64,000 nt of DNA from Burkholderia pyrrocinia (GCF_001028665.1 NZ_CP011505.1:496001-560000); one strand, 5' to 3'; counted from the first letter of the stretch, positions 24,215-33,784 are shown. Numbers and translations are program-made. The notes: generated by a model from the sequence alone, not told the origin.

Positions 24215-26980
24215 TCAAGCTGCGCGACCGAGCATGAACGCCTCGGCACCGCGCCATTTCTCGACCTGCACCAGGCAGGAATTCGGGCTCATGCTGCTGG
24301 TGCCGGAGGTCTGTGGCCGGTCGGGGGTAAGCATGTTCATGCAACCGCCAATCTCGACTTGCTCGCCGTCGATTTCGATCAGCTGAAATTCAGCGCTCGC
24401 CTCGTAGGATTTCACCACTCCAGCGTTCACCAGGGGCGAGACATCGGCCGCGCAAATCACGGCGCCGCGGTCGTTGTGCACTTTGACGAGATCGCGATGG
24501 GTAATGCGTCGAATGGCGGCGTCAGCCGGATTGAGCCTCAGCAGCCAGAACCGGTGCCCCGCGATCAGGGCGCGATGATCGTCGATGCCGTTCACTGCGG
24601 AATTCTTGCCGTCACAATGGGTATGAAAGCTGTAGCGGCTGTGGGTGGCGATCAACTGCAGCGGGTAGCGCCGAGCCAGGTCCGAGCGCAGACCTTCCCA
24701 GGAGGGGATATATCGGTTGAGCGGTGGCCGCTCGGGATTGTCCGCAGTGTGCCGCTTCAGCAACTCGGGCACGAACTCCAGCTTGCCGCTCGGCGTCTGC
24801 AGGCCCCTGCCGAACTTTTCCGAGAACTGTGACGGCAGCGGATGAGGTTCCGGCAGGTCCTTCCTCCTGTCTTCCGCATACCAACGCATGTCCACGGGAT
24901 GGCGAAGCTCCGGCTTTTCGGGCGGCACGACGAAATAGCCCTTGCGGCAGAATTCGCGCCACGAAATGTGATCGGGCAGGTCCGACGAGTCGAAGACGCG
25001 CTTGACCCAGTCAAGATCGCCACAGCCTTCGGTGAAAACGCCGCCCAGGCCCAACCGGGTCAGGATGGCGGTGAAAATGTCGTAGTCGGAGCGGGACTCG
25101 CCCAAGGGTTCGATGCACTTGTGCTGCAGCGTCAGCATGCGATGGTTGACCGTGCCATACCCATGGTGGGCGTAGCCGCCCGAATTCGCCCATTCTCCAA
25201 TGTCCCAACGCTCCAGCGAAGTGCACGCAGGCAGGATGATGTCGGCGAACTGGGCTTCGCCTTCCATCCAGATTGACTGATTGACGACGAACTCGATGCT
25301 CGAGTGCCGGTAGGCCTCCGTCCAGCGTCCGGAATTCGTCACGGTACTGAACGCGGATCCGCCGTAGCGATAGATCATGCGGATCGGCGAATAGCCGGGC
25401 ATCGGGTAGGTGAACGGCGCAAACTGGGCCTCCTGGGACATGCCGTCCCAGAGATAACCGGTGGCGTGACCGTTGAGAATCGCGTCGGGCATCTGCTGTC
25501 GCGGCACCATCTGCTTGACGGGATTCATGGTCAGGATATGCGGCATGCGCTGGTAGTTGTCCACCGCATTGGCGGTCCACGCCAGGTCGCCTGAAATACC
25601 GCCGTCCGCGTAGCCAGGGAAGTAGAACTGGAGATCGTGCGGGACGCCGATTTCGAGGCAGCCGAAATTCACCCCCGGCTTGCCCCAGCCCTGCATGGAC
25701 ATCATCATGATCATGCAGCGCGCCCATTGCGCCCCGGTCGCCCCGCGGCCCGCGCCACCGAATCCCGCGCCGGTCATCCCGACCGCGAGATGAACCTTTT
25801 TCTTTCCCCATAGGCGCGCAAGTGCGCGGGCGTCCTTGGCCGGCACGCCGGTCTCGCTCTCCTGCCACTCGGGCGTCTTGGGGGTACCGTCGGTTTCGCC
25901 CAGAAGGTAGGCTTTCCAATCGTCGAAACCGGTCGTGCGCGTCGCGACGTAATCCTTGTCGTACAGGCCCTCCACGGTCCAGACGTACATGATGGCGGTA
26001 GCCAGGGCGGCATCGGTTTGCGGCCGGATCGGGATCCAGCGGCCGCCCAGCAGCTGTGCGGTCGGATTGCAGTGCGGGTCGATGTGAACGAACTCGATGC
26101 CGAGCTCCTTGGCCCACAGGCGGCGTGGCGTTCCCTCGAATCCTGCGTAGGCCCCGTTGGTACTTTCGGGGTCGCAGGACCAGAAGACGATCATTTCGGC
26201 CTCCTTGAGACCATCCTCTAGGCCGCCATAGCCGGAGGGTACGCCGACGCGCATCGAGTTGCCGAAATGATGCATGGCGCCCCAGTACCAGCCTTCCCAG
26301 CTGTCCGGATTCGCGGCAACCCGGGTGAATCCGATCAGGTTGGCGAAGCGCGTCAGCGCGCTGAGGTAGTAGCCCACGTTGCCCCACTGGTGGTGGGACG
26401 ACATCGGGAAAGTGATGGAACCGGGGCCGTGAACGCGCTTCTGCCGGTTGATCTCCTTGGCGACAATGTCCAGGGCCTCGTCCCAGCTGATACGCACATA
26501 GCCGGACTTGCCGCGGTTCTGGGGATTGCGCTCGCCGTCGGGGTCGAAGTCGACCCGTTTCATCGGGTGAAGGATGCGCTTGTCGGAGTAGACCAGCGAC
26601 TTGAGCGTCAATGCGTGGGGCGCGACCAATCCACGCCGTGGCGGGCTGAAGCGGCGTCCACGTGCCTCGATCACCCAACTTGACGCATCGGTATCGTCCA
26701 GCTCGATGGGGGTCACGCGGACGATGCGTTCATCCTTGACGTAGACGAACAAGGGCCCGCCATTGGTACAGGTGGTGTAGCGTCGGGTGCCGTCGCGCAT
26801 GGGCGTGCCCATCGGCAGGCCGACGGTGCGCATCATGCTCAGGGTTTGCATGAGCCAAACCAGCAGTTCGTCGTCGCCCTCGGTGACCACCTTGAAGTTC
26901 TTGGCGGCGTGGACGATTTCGCCCTGGTCCGGGCTGGGCGAAAGGAACTTCAGGGCCGTGGCGACATCCTTGAAGGCCAT
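24215..26980 (-). CDS. Transhydroxylase-like molybdopterin oxidoreductase large subunit
   Basis: This 921-residue bis-MGD enzyme belongs to the DMSO-reductase superfamily. It has no N-terminal Cys cluster, no Tat signal, and a Ser in the likely molybdenum-ligand position (NPDSWEGWYWG, Asp226-Ser227). His196/His197 lie in MSSHHQWGN. These features match pyrogallol-phloroglucinol transhydroxylase, which moves hydroxyl groups between polyphenols in the cytoplasm without net redox change. The superfamily block SRSDYDIFTAIL and a molybdopterin-dinucleotide-binding C-terminus are present. I chose the start MAFKDVATALKFL at 26980; the frame runs on into the SPFH gene in another phase. No molybdenum-cofactor or phloroglucinol-reductase genes are nearby. 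Confidence 0.82.
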   Translation of the reverse strand: MAFKDVATALKFLSPSPDQGEIVHAAKNFKVVTEGDDELLVWLMQTLSMMRTVGLPMGTPMRDGTRRYTTCTNGGPLFVYVKDERIVRVTPIELDDTDASSWVIEARGRRFSPPRRGLVAPHALTLKSLVYSDKRILHPMKRVDFDPDGERNPQNRGKSGYVRISWDEALDIVAKEINRQKRVHGPGSITFPMSSHHQWGNVGYYLSALTRFANLIGFTRVAANPDSWEGWYWGAMHHFGNSMRVGVPSGYGGLEDGLKEAEMIVFWSCDPESTNGAYAGFEGTPRRLWAKELGIEFVHIDPHCNPTAQLLGGRWIPIRPQTDAALATAIMYVWTVEGLYDKDYVATRTTGFDDWKAYLLGETDGTPKTPEWQESETGVPAKDARALARLWGKKKVHLAVGMTGAGFGGAGRGATGAQWARCMIMMMSMQGWGKPGVNFGCLEIGVPHDLQFYFPGYADGGISGDLAWTANAVDNYQRMPHILTMNPVKQMVPRQQMPDAILNGHATGYLWDGMSQEAQFAPFTYPMPGYSPIRMIYRYGGSAFSTVTNSGRWTEAYRHSSIEFVVNQSIWMEGEAQFADIILPACTSLERWDIGEWANSGGYAHHGYGTVNHRMLTLQHKCIEPLGESRSDYDIFTAILTRLGLGGVFTEGCGDLDWVKRVFDSSDLPDHISWREFCRKGYFVVPPEKPELRHPVDMRWYAEDRRKDLPEPHPLPSQFSEKFGRGLQTPSGKLEFVPELLKRHTADNPERPPLNRYIPSWEGLRSDLARRYPLQLIATHSRYSFHTHCDGKNSAVNGIDDHRALIAGHRFWLLRLNPADAAIRRITHRDLVKVHNDRGAVICAADVSPLVNAGVVKSYEASAEFQLIEIDGEQVEIGGCMNMLTPDRPQTSGTSSMSPNSCLVQVEKWRGAEAFMLGRAA

Positions 26981-27927
26981 GCGCACGTCGGGCCGCGGAC
27001 CACCGTGTTCAGCGTGTCGAGCGAGCGCAGCATCGTGTACAGGTGCGGGTTGCCCGCATAGCTCTTGCCGTAGATGTCGGCCGCATCCTTGCGCGATTGC
27101 GCCTCGATGCCGGCCGCCTTGACGTTCGCATCGGCCAGCGCGATGCGCGCGTCGCGCTCGGCGTCCGAGCGAATCTGCGCGGCTTCGCGATTGCCGTCCG
27201 CGGTGCGCTGCGCGGCCACGGTTTCGCGTTCCGCGCTCATCCGGTCGACGGTCGCGGCGAGCGTGACGGCCGGCAATGTGAGCCGTTCGAGCCCGACCTG
27301 GGCCACGCGCACGCCATAGGCCGCATAGAGCTGCGCGTCGATCTGCCGGCGCAGCGCGCCCTCGAATTCGCCGATCTTCACCTGGGCCGGATCGGTGTTC
27401 ACGAGCGACGCGAGATCGTAGCCGGCGGACGTCGTCTGCAGCGCGGAACCGACGAGCGACCGGATCTGGCGCGCCGCTTCGTCCGGCTCGTTGCCGACCG
27501 CGCGCATGAACCGCCCGATGTCGCGCGCATCGGCCGGTACGCGCCACGCGACGTAGGCCTCGACGATGATGCGCAGTCCGTCGCGCGTGCCGACGTCCTG
27601 CAGGCCGCTCGATGTCGTGTGCAGGCGCAGGTCGACCGGCGTCACCGCATCGATCGGCGCAGGCAGGTGCCAGGCGAGCCCCGGTTCGAGCAGCACGCGC
27701 ACGGGGCGCCCGAAACGCGTGATCACCGACGCCTCGCCGGCGCGCACCTGCACGAAGCTCGCGACCGCGAGCGCAACGAGCACGCACAGCAGCGCGACGG
27801 CGACGCGCAGGCGCAATGCGCCGGGCGGCTGCGGTGCGCCGTGATGCGCGTGGTGGTCGTGGCCATGGCTGTGGTGCGCATGATCATGCGCGTGTGAATG
27901 AAACAGACTCACGATGTCGCCCCGCAT
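26950..27927 (-). CDS. HflC-like SPFH-domain protein, 3' end truncated
   Basis: The frame encodes 325 residues. A His-rich cytoplasmic start (HSHAHDHAHHSHGHDHHAHH) precedes one membrane helix (LRVAVALLCVLVALAVASFV, about 39-58). The SPFH/band-7 domain follows (EASVITRFGRPVRVLLEPGLAWHLP), then a long charged helix and SYAGNPHLYTMLRSLDTLNTVV. Family members continue with a short conserved strand; here the frame instead runs for about 15 residues into sequence upstream of and inside the transhydroxylase gene, where base composition changes sharply near 26995. I therefore call it truncated. HflK/HflC pairs sit in the inner membrane and modulate the FtsH protease. The partner gene ends 78 bp upstream. 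Confidence 0.8.
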   Translation of the reverse strand: MRGDIVSLFHSHAHDHAHHSHGHDHHAHHGAPQPPGALRLRVAVALLCVLVALAVASFVQVRAGEASVITRFGRPVRVLLEPGLAWHLPAPIDAVTPVDLRLHTTSSGLQDVGTRDGLRIIVEAYVAWRVPADARDIGRFMRAVGNEPDEAARQIRSLVGSALQTTSAGYDLASLVNTDPAQVKIGEFEGALRRQIDAQLYAAYGVRVAQVGLERLTLPAVTLAATVDRMSAERETVAAQRTADGNREAAQIRSDAERDARIALADANVKAAGIEAQSRKDAADIYGKSYAGNPHLYTMLRSLDTLNTVVRGPTCAWPSRMSPRP

Positions 27928-28005
27928 GCGGCGTCGCCCTCGCTCGGCGCGGCGGCGCCCGCTGCCGCCGTATTGCGCCGCCCGCGCGGAACGCGCCGCG
28001 TCATG

Positions 28006-29919
28006 TCAATGGATGCCGGCCAAATCGCCGGCGGGAGTGTTGCGCAGATCGACGGTTGCCCGCGTACCGTCGGCCAGCCGGTCGTCGATGATCGTCATGC
28101 GTGCGTTGCGCACCCCGCGTTGCAGCCGGTCGAGGTAATACTCGAACGGGAACGCGGGGCCGCCGAGCCGGTACGCGACCAGATCGGCGTCGAAATCGAT
28201 CTGCTGCACGCGCGCCGACGACAGCGTGTCGCCCGCCTGCGCTTCGGCCTGCGCGATCCTGGCGAGCGCCTGCTGCCGTGCGTTGCCGAGCAGGCCGGCC
28301 GCGAAGCCGCGGGCCTGCGCGACACTACCCTGTGCGCGGATCTGCGCGGCCTGTACGTCGTGAAACGCGGCCGCCGCGCCGGTCGGCGGGTGCACGCTCT
28401 CGATCACGACCGCGATCACGTCGACCCCGCTCTGCAGCCGATCGAGCTGCTGCTGGATCGCGCGCTTCAACTGGTCGGCCATCGCGGCCTGATTGGTTTC
28501 GAGCAGCGATTCGAGCGTATGCGACGCAAGGTAGTGGACCAGTTCGCGATTGGCGCTCACGCGTACCGTGTTTTCCGGATCGATAGTGCGATAGAGCGCC
28601 GCGCGGGCGTCGGCGTCGGTCGGACCGAGACGGTAGTCGACCCGCACGTCGGCGTTGACGATCTGGAAGTTCTGGCGGTCGCCGTTCGCGCCGGCGATCA
28701 CCTGGGTGGTTTCCCCGGGATGCGGGGCATCCCACAGACGGTTGAGGCCGTCGGGCGTCGGACCGTCGGCCGGCACCGCGCGCGCGTCGGCGCCGCCTTC
28801 GTTCGCGCTGCCCGCTATCGCGACCTGGTGCACGGCGCCGTTGTCGACGATGCGCGCACGCCCGAGCGGCCAAGGCAGCCCGACGTGTAGGCCCGGCTGC
28901 CAGACGGCGACCGGCGCGCCGAAACGTTCATAGACGGCGCGCTGTTCCGGGTTCAGCACGACGACGGCCGTGAGCAGCCACGCGGCGGCGACGGTCGCGC
29001 CGAGCGCAGCGGGCAGCAGCCGCACGAAGCTGCGCCAGCCCCAGCTCTGCCTCAGATCGATGCCGTAGCGATGCCGCAGCTCGGCGCCGAGCGACGCGAA
29101 CGGCGACGGGCGCCGGCTCAGCAGGCCGGCAATCGCACTGGTCGGCACGACCGCACCGCGCGGCACCGCAAACCACGACAGCACGCCGCGAATGACCAGT
29201 TCGGCCGCCACGGCAGCATTGAGCAGCGCGACGGCATGCACGAGCCACTCGACCGTGCGATGCTGGAACGCGAACCATGCGGCGGCCAGCACGCCCGCCA
29301 GCGCGGTGACAAGAGCGACGCGCAGCATCCGCGTGAGCGACGCGGACACGGCCGAGCGGCCTGCGGCCATCGCGTGATGGCGTTCAGTGAAGAGTGTGAG
29401 AAAGGCGAGGGCGAGGCATGCGGCGCCGGCCGTGAGCGTGGGCTCCGGCGCAGCTATTGCGCGAACCAGGATGATGGGTGACGGCGGCTGCCATGCGAGC
29501 GCCGCAAGTGCGATGGAGATCACGGAAGCGCTAGTGACCGCCCATGGCCGCCAGTCGATCGCGGCGATGATTTCCGGCCACGAATTTTCGTCATGTTCAG
29601 ATGCAGGCTCCGACTCCGGGGCCGCCTTGCGGCGAACAGCACCGCGCAACCAGCCGGCCAGTAGCGTGGCGATTGCCCTTTCGGGCGGATGGCGGCGTTC
29701 GCAGTCGGCTAGCCGTACGCCGATCGCCACAACGAGCACGTTGCACCATGCGCTGGCGAGCAACGTGCACCAGCGCAGGTCCGCCGGCAGGATATCTACG
29801 GCGCCCAGCGCGCCAAGCGCTGCGACCAGCAACGCGCTGGCCCCTGCGACCGGCGTGAGCGCGTCGCGGCCAGCCGGACCATCGGGAATGTCGTCGTTGC
29901 GTTCCGCCTGTTGCCCCAT
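28006..29919 (-). CDS. HflK-like SPFH-domain protein with a multi-TM N-terminal half
   Basis: This is a 637-residue membrane protein. The first half has about six hydrophobic segments, for example ALLVAALGALGAVDIL, WAVTSASVISIALAALAW, ALVTALAGVLAAAWFAF and AVALLNAAVAAELVI. This is unlike standard HflK, which has one. A final membrane helix (ATVAAAWLLTAVVVL) leads into the SPFH domain (NPEQRAVYERFGAPVAVWQPGLHVGLPWP) and a long helix (FHDVQAAQIRAQGSVAQARGFAAG). It probably forms an inner-membrane complex with the HflC-like protein encoded 78 bp downstream. The added membrane domain suggests a specialised variant rather than the housekeeping FtsH regulator. Confidence 0.8.
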   Translation of the reverse strand: MGQQAERNDDIPDGPAGRDALTPVAGASALLVAALGALGAVDILPADLRWCTLLASAWCNVLVVAIGVRLADCERRHPPERAIATLLAGWLRGAVRRKAAPESEPASEHDENSWPEIIAAIDWRPWAVTSASVISIALAALAWQPPSPIILVRAIAAPEPTLTAGAACLALAFLTLFTERHHAMAAGRSAVSASLTRMLRVALVTALAGVLAAAWFAFQHRTVEWLVHAVALLNAAVAAELVIRGVLSWFAVPRGAVVPTSAIAGLLSRRPSPFASLGAELRHRYGIDLRQSWGWRSFVRLLPAALGATVAAAWLLTAVVVLNPEQRAVYERFGAPVAVWQPGLHVGLPWPLGRARIVDNGAVHQVAIAGSANEGGADARAVPADGPTPDGLNRLWDAPHPGETTQVIAGANGDRQNFQIVNADVRVDYRLGPTDADARAALYRTIDPENTVRVSANRELVHYLASHTLESLLETNQAAMADQLKRAIQQQLDRLQSGVDVIAVVIESVHPPTGAAAAFHDVQAAQIRAQGSVAQARGFAAGLLGNARQQALARIAQAEAQAGDTLSSARVQQIDFDADLVAYRLGGPAFPFEYYLDRLQRGVRNARMTIIDDRLADGTRATVDLRNTPAGDLAGIH

Positions 29920-30555
29920 CGTGGTCCCTTACATACTCGTTACAGGATGCGCAGGCACCCGCGCGGATTTCCGCGAGCGGCAATGTAGCGCGGCGGATGA
30001 TGAAACTCAAGGTGATCTACGCGAGCGGAGTATTACCACTCACCGAACGAAAATTCGTGATAGAGGCCGTTGAGCCAATTGCGGCACAGCTTTCCGGGGG
30101 GGGCATAGATTGCCGATCAATATCGAAGTTTACTGACCAATCTCATTATCGACATAAATCAAAAAGGCACAATGAAAATGAAAGGTCTGATCGCGAGCCC
30201 AAATCGAATTTTACTTTTTCCATACACAGTTCCTTCAGAAATATAATTCCCGGCCGCAAACGTTTGTCATTCTTTTCTAGATTGCCGTCCAACCCATTAC
30301 TGTGCTTCAATCGCGAGCAAGACTAAAGAAGGGTAGGCCAGTGTACGATAACGCCGTACTCTAGGATTGCGCCGGGGCACGCCTCACTCAGCGCGTGGAG
30401 CGAAAGCGAGCATATGTCGTCGAGTACTTCTGCGTACTTCGAGATCATAATTCTTCTATTCCGAACGGAGCTAAAGGGGGCGGCCCACTGCTTCATTGAA
30501 GTGATCACAATTTTACTGATGGCGATATTTTATATTTGTCGCGTTTTGAAAAATA
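29920..30555. other. Low-GC intergenic region at the left edge of the secretion island
   Basis: No gene is supported in this 636-bp stretch. GC content falls clearly from about 29990 onward and stays low through the secretion locus. Short open frames (29997-30326 and 30414-30653 on the plus strand) have no recognisable features. The second overlaps the membrane-protein gene at 30556 in another phase. The promoter for that gene and the giant substrate gene should lie here. Confidence 0.5.
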
Positions 30556-30885
30556 ATGAAAAAATGGATCTGCCGAGTGGTCAGCATATTCTCGATGTTA
30601 ATTTTGATCACTTTTCTTTGCGCGATTTCAAGAAGAATTGCGTTTCCAAATGATTCGCACGATCGACAAATCGGAGTTATTCAGTTGGCGTTGATACCGC
30701 TTGTCGTCTTTTCGGTGGCGTGGCTGGTAATCCGAATTTTTCGAAAAAGACCCGACCTCAACGACGCCAGATTGGTGCGGCAGATAATAGAGAGGCCATG
30801 GTTGCGCCTGATGGTTGCCTTTTGCGTATCGGCCATCCTTTGGGGCCTCCTGAATATTTTAGCAACATTAATTAGAGTAATGTGA
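30556..30885 (+). CDS. Small membrane protein upstream of the type I secretion substrate
   Basis: The product has 109 residues with three predicted membrane segments: ICRVVSIFSMLILITFLCAI (about 4-23), GVIQLALIPLVVFSVAWLVI (40-59) and LMVAFCVSAILWGLLNILATL (85-105). The stretch between the last two (RIFRKRPDLNDARLVRQII) is basic. I do not recognise a family. Its stop is one base from the ATG of the giant substrate gene, so the two are translationally coupled. A role in folding, export or immunity linked to that protein is possible but unproven. The low GC matches the secretion locus. Confidence 0.6.
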   Translation: MKKWICRVVSIFSMLILITFLCAISRRIAFPNDSHDRQIGVIQLALIPLVVFSVAWLVIRIFRKRPDLNDARLVRQIIERPWLRLMVAFCVSAILWGLLNILATLIRVM

Positions 30886-30886
30886 G

Positions 30887-33784
30887 ATGCCAGATCCAAT
30901 CACTAGTTCAATTACCATTCTCGTCGCGGGTGACAATGCGCTGAGTGCTGAAAACGCGGGAAACAGTGGCGCAACACTCGTTTCGGCCTCCGGTCAGCTT
31001 GTTGCGGCTATTGGCTCGATTACGCCGGCTGGATCCATTGCAACTGCGCCGGGTGCCGCCGCTGTTACGTTGATGAAAATAACGCTCGATCTTCAGTCCG
31101 GGGCTGGAGCATCATACGGCGACATAGCATCGGTGATTGGCAACTTGCTATCACTCACCGGCGGCGTTATCGCATTTGTGCCGGGATTGCAGGCTCCTGG
31201 TATAGGCCTGACAATTTTGGGCAACGTCGCAAATGGCGTTGGGCTTTACTCTGATAGACAGCAGATAATCGGTGCCTTTCAGAATCTGTGGAACTCAATG
31301 CAGAGCGGGCAATCCGTTTCCACCGGCGCACCAGCTTTACAAGAAATTCAGGGCACACTAACTTCACAAAGTTGGTTCGAAAGCGGCGAGCGATCTGCTC
31401 TTGGTAACGCCACCGGACAAATTGCGTCGGACGGCACTATTTTAGTTCCACAAACGGATTCAAGTGGAAATATTGTCAATTATGTTCCCGAGCAGCCAAT
31501 AGCCCCTCCGCAGGATCTAGGCGGAGGACTTACTCGGTATAGCTTTGCTGGCGGCACCACTGTGGACGTTCAGTCACCTACGGACCCGAGCGCCAACTCA
31601 GGCGTCATAGCAAACTGGACGATTCCCCAGTTGAACGGAATTGCGACGCAACTAAGTATCGATACGCAAATGGGCGGCAGCGTCCTAAGTGTGACCGATG
31701 CCAGTGGCAATGTCGTAGAAAAATTTAATGACGTTGTCACGCAAGTAAATGGAATCGTTTCCCATACCTATTCAACGATGACCTCAGGGGGGCAAACGAA
31801 CGAGCAAACGCAGGTTACGTCAAATGGTGACTCGACCAATACGCAGTCAACCGTTTTCAACGGCGATGGTACGGTATCGTACACGGAAAATATCCTATAT
31901 TCAAACGGCATCATTTCGCGCGATGAGATTGACGCAAATATAAATAGTTCATTGTCTGTTTTTGGCGACGGCGTTGTTCTCAATGGACTTGGCGGAAATG
32001 ATGTTTCGATCCTCGGGAACGCGAATGTTCTAAACTTGAGTAATAGCTCCATCCGCTTCTCGTCTGGCGTTACCGGAGAGGTGGCAGGGACTGGGAATCA
32101 AGTCAGCTTAGGAAAAGCTAACGATATCTCGATTTCCGGTTCGAGTAACGCCATCTCGTCTACTGGTGATGCATCGGGAAGTACCATTACGCTCAACGGC
32201 ACCGGCAACAGCGCCGATACCCTGAATCTCTTCGGAGCGACGGGGATAACTGTATTGCTTGGCGACTCAACGACTGCTGTGAATCTTGTTGCAACGAGCG
32301 CTACTGTTACCAGCCGGAGCGGTGGGGGTGTCGTAAACGGCTCGGGTGGGGATCGACTAAACATCTCTGGCGCCGATATAACTGTGAATGGGAATGGTGG
32401 GCAGTACGTCTTCTCCGGTACCGGAGATCTAGCCAACATTTCAAATGCAACTGTCGCATTCTCTGCCGATTCTCAGGCCACACTCGTCGGAACGCGAAAC
32501 AGTTTTTCTCTTGGCCTCGACAGTTCGTTGACATTGGAGGTTACCGGAGCCACCAGCCCTACTACGGTTATTACGACAGATAGCCAAGGCAACGCGACTT
32601 TCACTTCCAGTGGCGGGTCGGTGCTGTTTGGTCCAGTGGGACAAGAAATCACACAGGCTTCGAATGGCGCGCTATCTGTTGCTGTTGGAGCAACTGGGAT
32701 GGTACAAGTCTTTTTGCCCACCGGCGAATCTGCCGGTAGTCCGATCCAATTCTCCGGCATTGAATCGATGACGCTGAATACGGACGGCGGCTATTCAATG
32801 GTCGACCAGTCCGGAAATGCCTACACGCTTCAACCTGTGTCGGGATCGTCAAACTACGTGCTCGAAAATGCCACCACCGGCACGATGAACGTAACGCTAG
32901 ACACAGGCTCCGTCACGGGAATTTCACTAGGGCAAGCCCTTTCTATTCAAACATCGAGCGGGGGCACGTTGGCCCTGCCAGCGGCAGGGGGAGCGGGATC
33001 GCTGGCCTTGTCTAATCTGGGAAATGTGTCGCTCGACGCGGGCTCCGCGATCGCGATCAGCGCAAACGCCATTGATGTCAGCGTACCGGGGAGCGGCACG
33101 ACGAGCGAATACGCGTTCGCGTCGGACGGTACGGTTTCATCGATTTCTACATACGATGACTCGAGCGCCCAACATGTTCCGGCCGTTGTTACGTCATTTA
33201 ACTCCGATGGCGTAGCGACTCAACAGTTGACCAACAACGCGAGCGGTGGTTCGCAAGTTGTACTTCTAAATGCGGCTGATCCATCAGCTGGCTTCATCTC
33301 GCAAACGCAATACTTCGCCGGTGCCAACGGGACTGGTTCCTTGATAAGCCAAGCAACAAATTTCACCAACGGCCTCTCCGAAATTGACGAGTACAATCCC
33401 GCGCCCGGTACGGTATTGACACGCACGCAGTATTCAGGTGTCGACGGTTCGGGTGAGGTCCTGAGCCAAACGACGAACTTCCTCGATGGCACATCAACCG
33501 TCACGACCTACGCGACGAGTAGCTCGGCCTCGTCCGGCCTCTCAAGTTCGGGAATTACATCACAGACAGTCACGTATTCAGGTTGGGATGGCTCTGGCGA
33601 TGCCATTAATACGACCTACAACAGCACAACGAACTCAACTATAAGCGGCGCGAACATAGGCTCAGCTCTGGGTTCGAAAATCGGTCAACTGCTTGGCGGC
33701 AACAGTGCGATCGAAAGCATTGGTTTGTCCTCGGTACTGGGTTGTTGGGCGCAAAGTAATAATGAGCCACTTCGCGCGAAGTAA
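30887..33784 (+). CDS. Giant type I secretion substrate, 5' fragment interrupted by IS21-family element
   Basis: The frame has 965 codons, of which the last 13 come from the IS. Residues 1-952 are the N-terminal part of an originally 2826-residue protein. There is no signal peptide, as expected for a type I substrate. The N-terminus has Gly/Ala-rich hydrophobic stretches (ITPAGSIATAPGAAAVTLM, VIAFVPGLQAPGIGLTILGNVANGVGLY). From about residue 345 it consists of irregular beta-forming repeats rich in Asn, Gly, Ser and Thr (VFGDGVVLNGLGG, ITVNGNGGQYVFSG). A second Thr/Ser-rich region near 750-900 repeats QTQYFAGANGTGSLISQ-like units. The frame continues exactly after the IS. As it stands the fragment lacks the C-terminal secretion signal and should not be exported. 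Confidence 0.85.
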   Translation: MPDPITSSITILVAGDNALSAENAGNSGATLVSASGQLVAAIGSITPAGSIATAPGAAAVTLMKITLDLQSGAGASYGDIASVIGNLLSLTGGVIAFVPGLQAPGIGLTILGNVANGVGLYSDRQQIIGAFQNLWNSMQSGQSVSTGAPALQEIQGTLTSQSWFESGERSALGNATGQIASDGTILVPQTDSSGNIVNYVPEQPIAPPQDLGGGLTRYSFAGGTTVDVQSPTDPSANSGVIANWTIPQLNGIATQLSIDTQMGGSVLSVTDASGNVVEKFNDVVTQVNGIVSHTYSTMTSGGQTNEQTQVTSNGDSTNTQSTVFNGDGTVSYTENILYSNGIISRDEIDANINSSLSVFGDGVVLNGLGGNDVSILGNANVLNLSNSSIRFSSGVTGEVAGTGNQVSLGKANDISISGSSNAISSTGDASGSTITLNGTGNSADTLNLFGATGITVLLGDSTTAVNLVATSATVTSRSGGGVVNGSGGDRLNISGADITVNGNGGQYVFSGTGDLANISNATVAFSADSQATLVGTRNSFSLGLDSSLTLEVTGATSPTTVITTDSQGNATFTSSGGSVLFGPVGQEITQASNGALSVAVGATGMVQVFLPTGESAGSPIQFSGIESMTLNTDGGYSMVDQSGNAYTLQPVSGSSNYVLENATTGTMNVTLDTGSVTGISLGQALSIQTSSGGTLALPAAGGAGSLALSNLGNVSLDAGSAIAISANAIDVSVPGSGTTSEYAFASDGTVSSISTYDDSSAQHVPAVVTSFNSDGVATQQLTNNASGGSQVVLLNAADPSAGFISQTQYFAGANGTGSLISQATNFTNGLSEIDEYNPAPGTVLTRTQYSGVDGSGEVLSQTTNFLDGTSTVTTYATSSSASSGLSSSGITSQTVTYSGWDGSGDAINTTYNSTTNSTISGANIGSALGSKIGQLLGGNSAIESIGLSSVLGCWAQSNNEPLRAK
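33739..33742. repeat. Target-site duplication, left copy (GGGT)
   Basis: GGGT directly precedes the IS left end (TGTTGGGCGC). The same four bases follow the right end at 35700-35703. Four-base duplications are within the IS21-family range. Confidence 0.75.
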
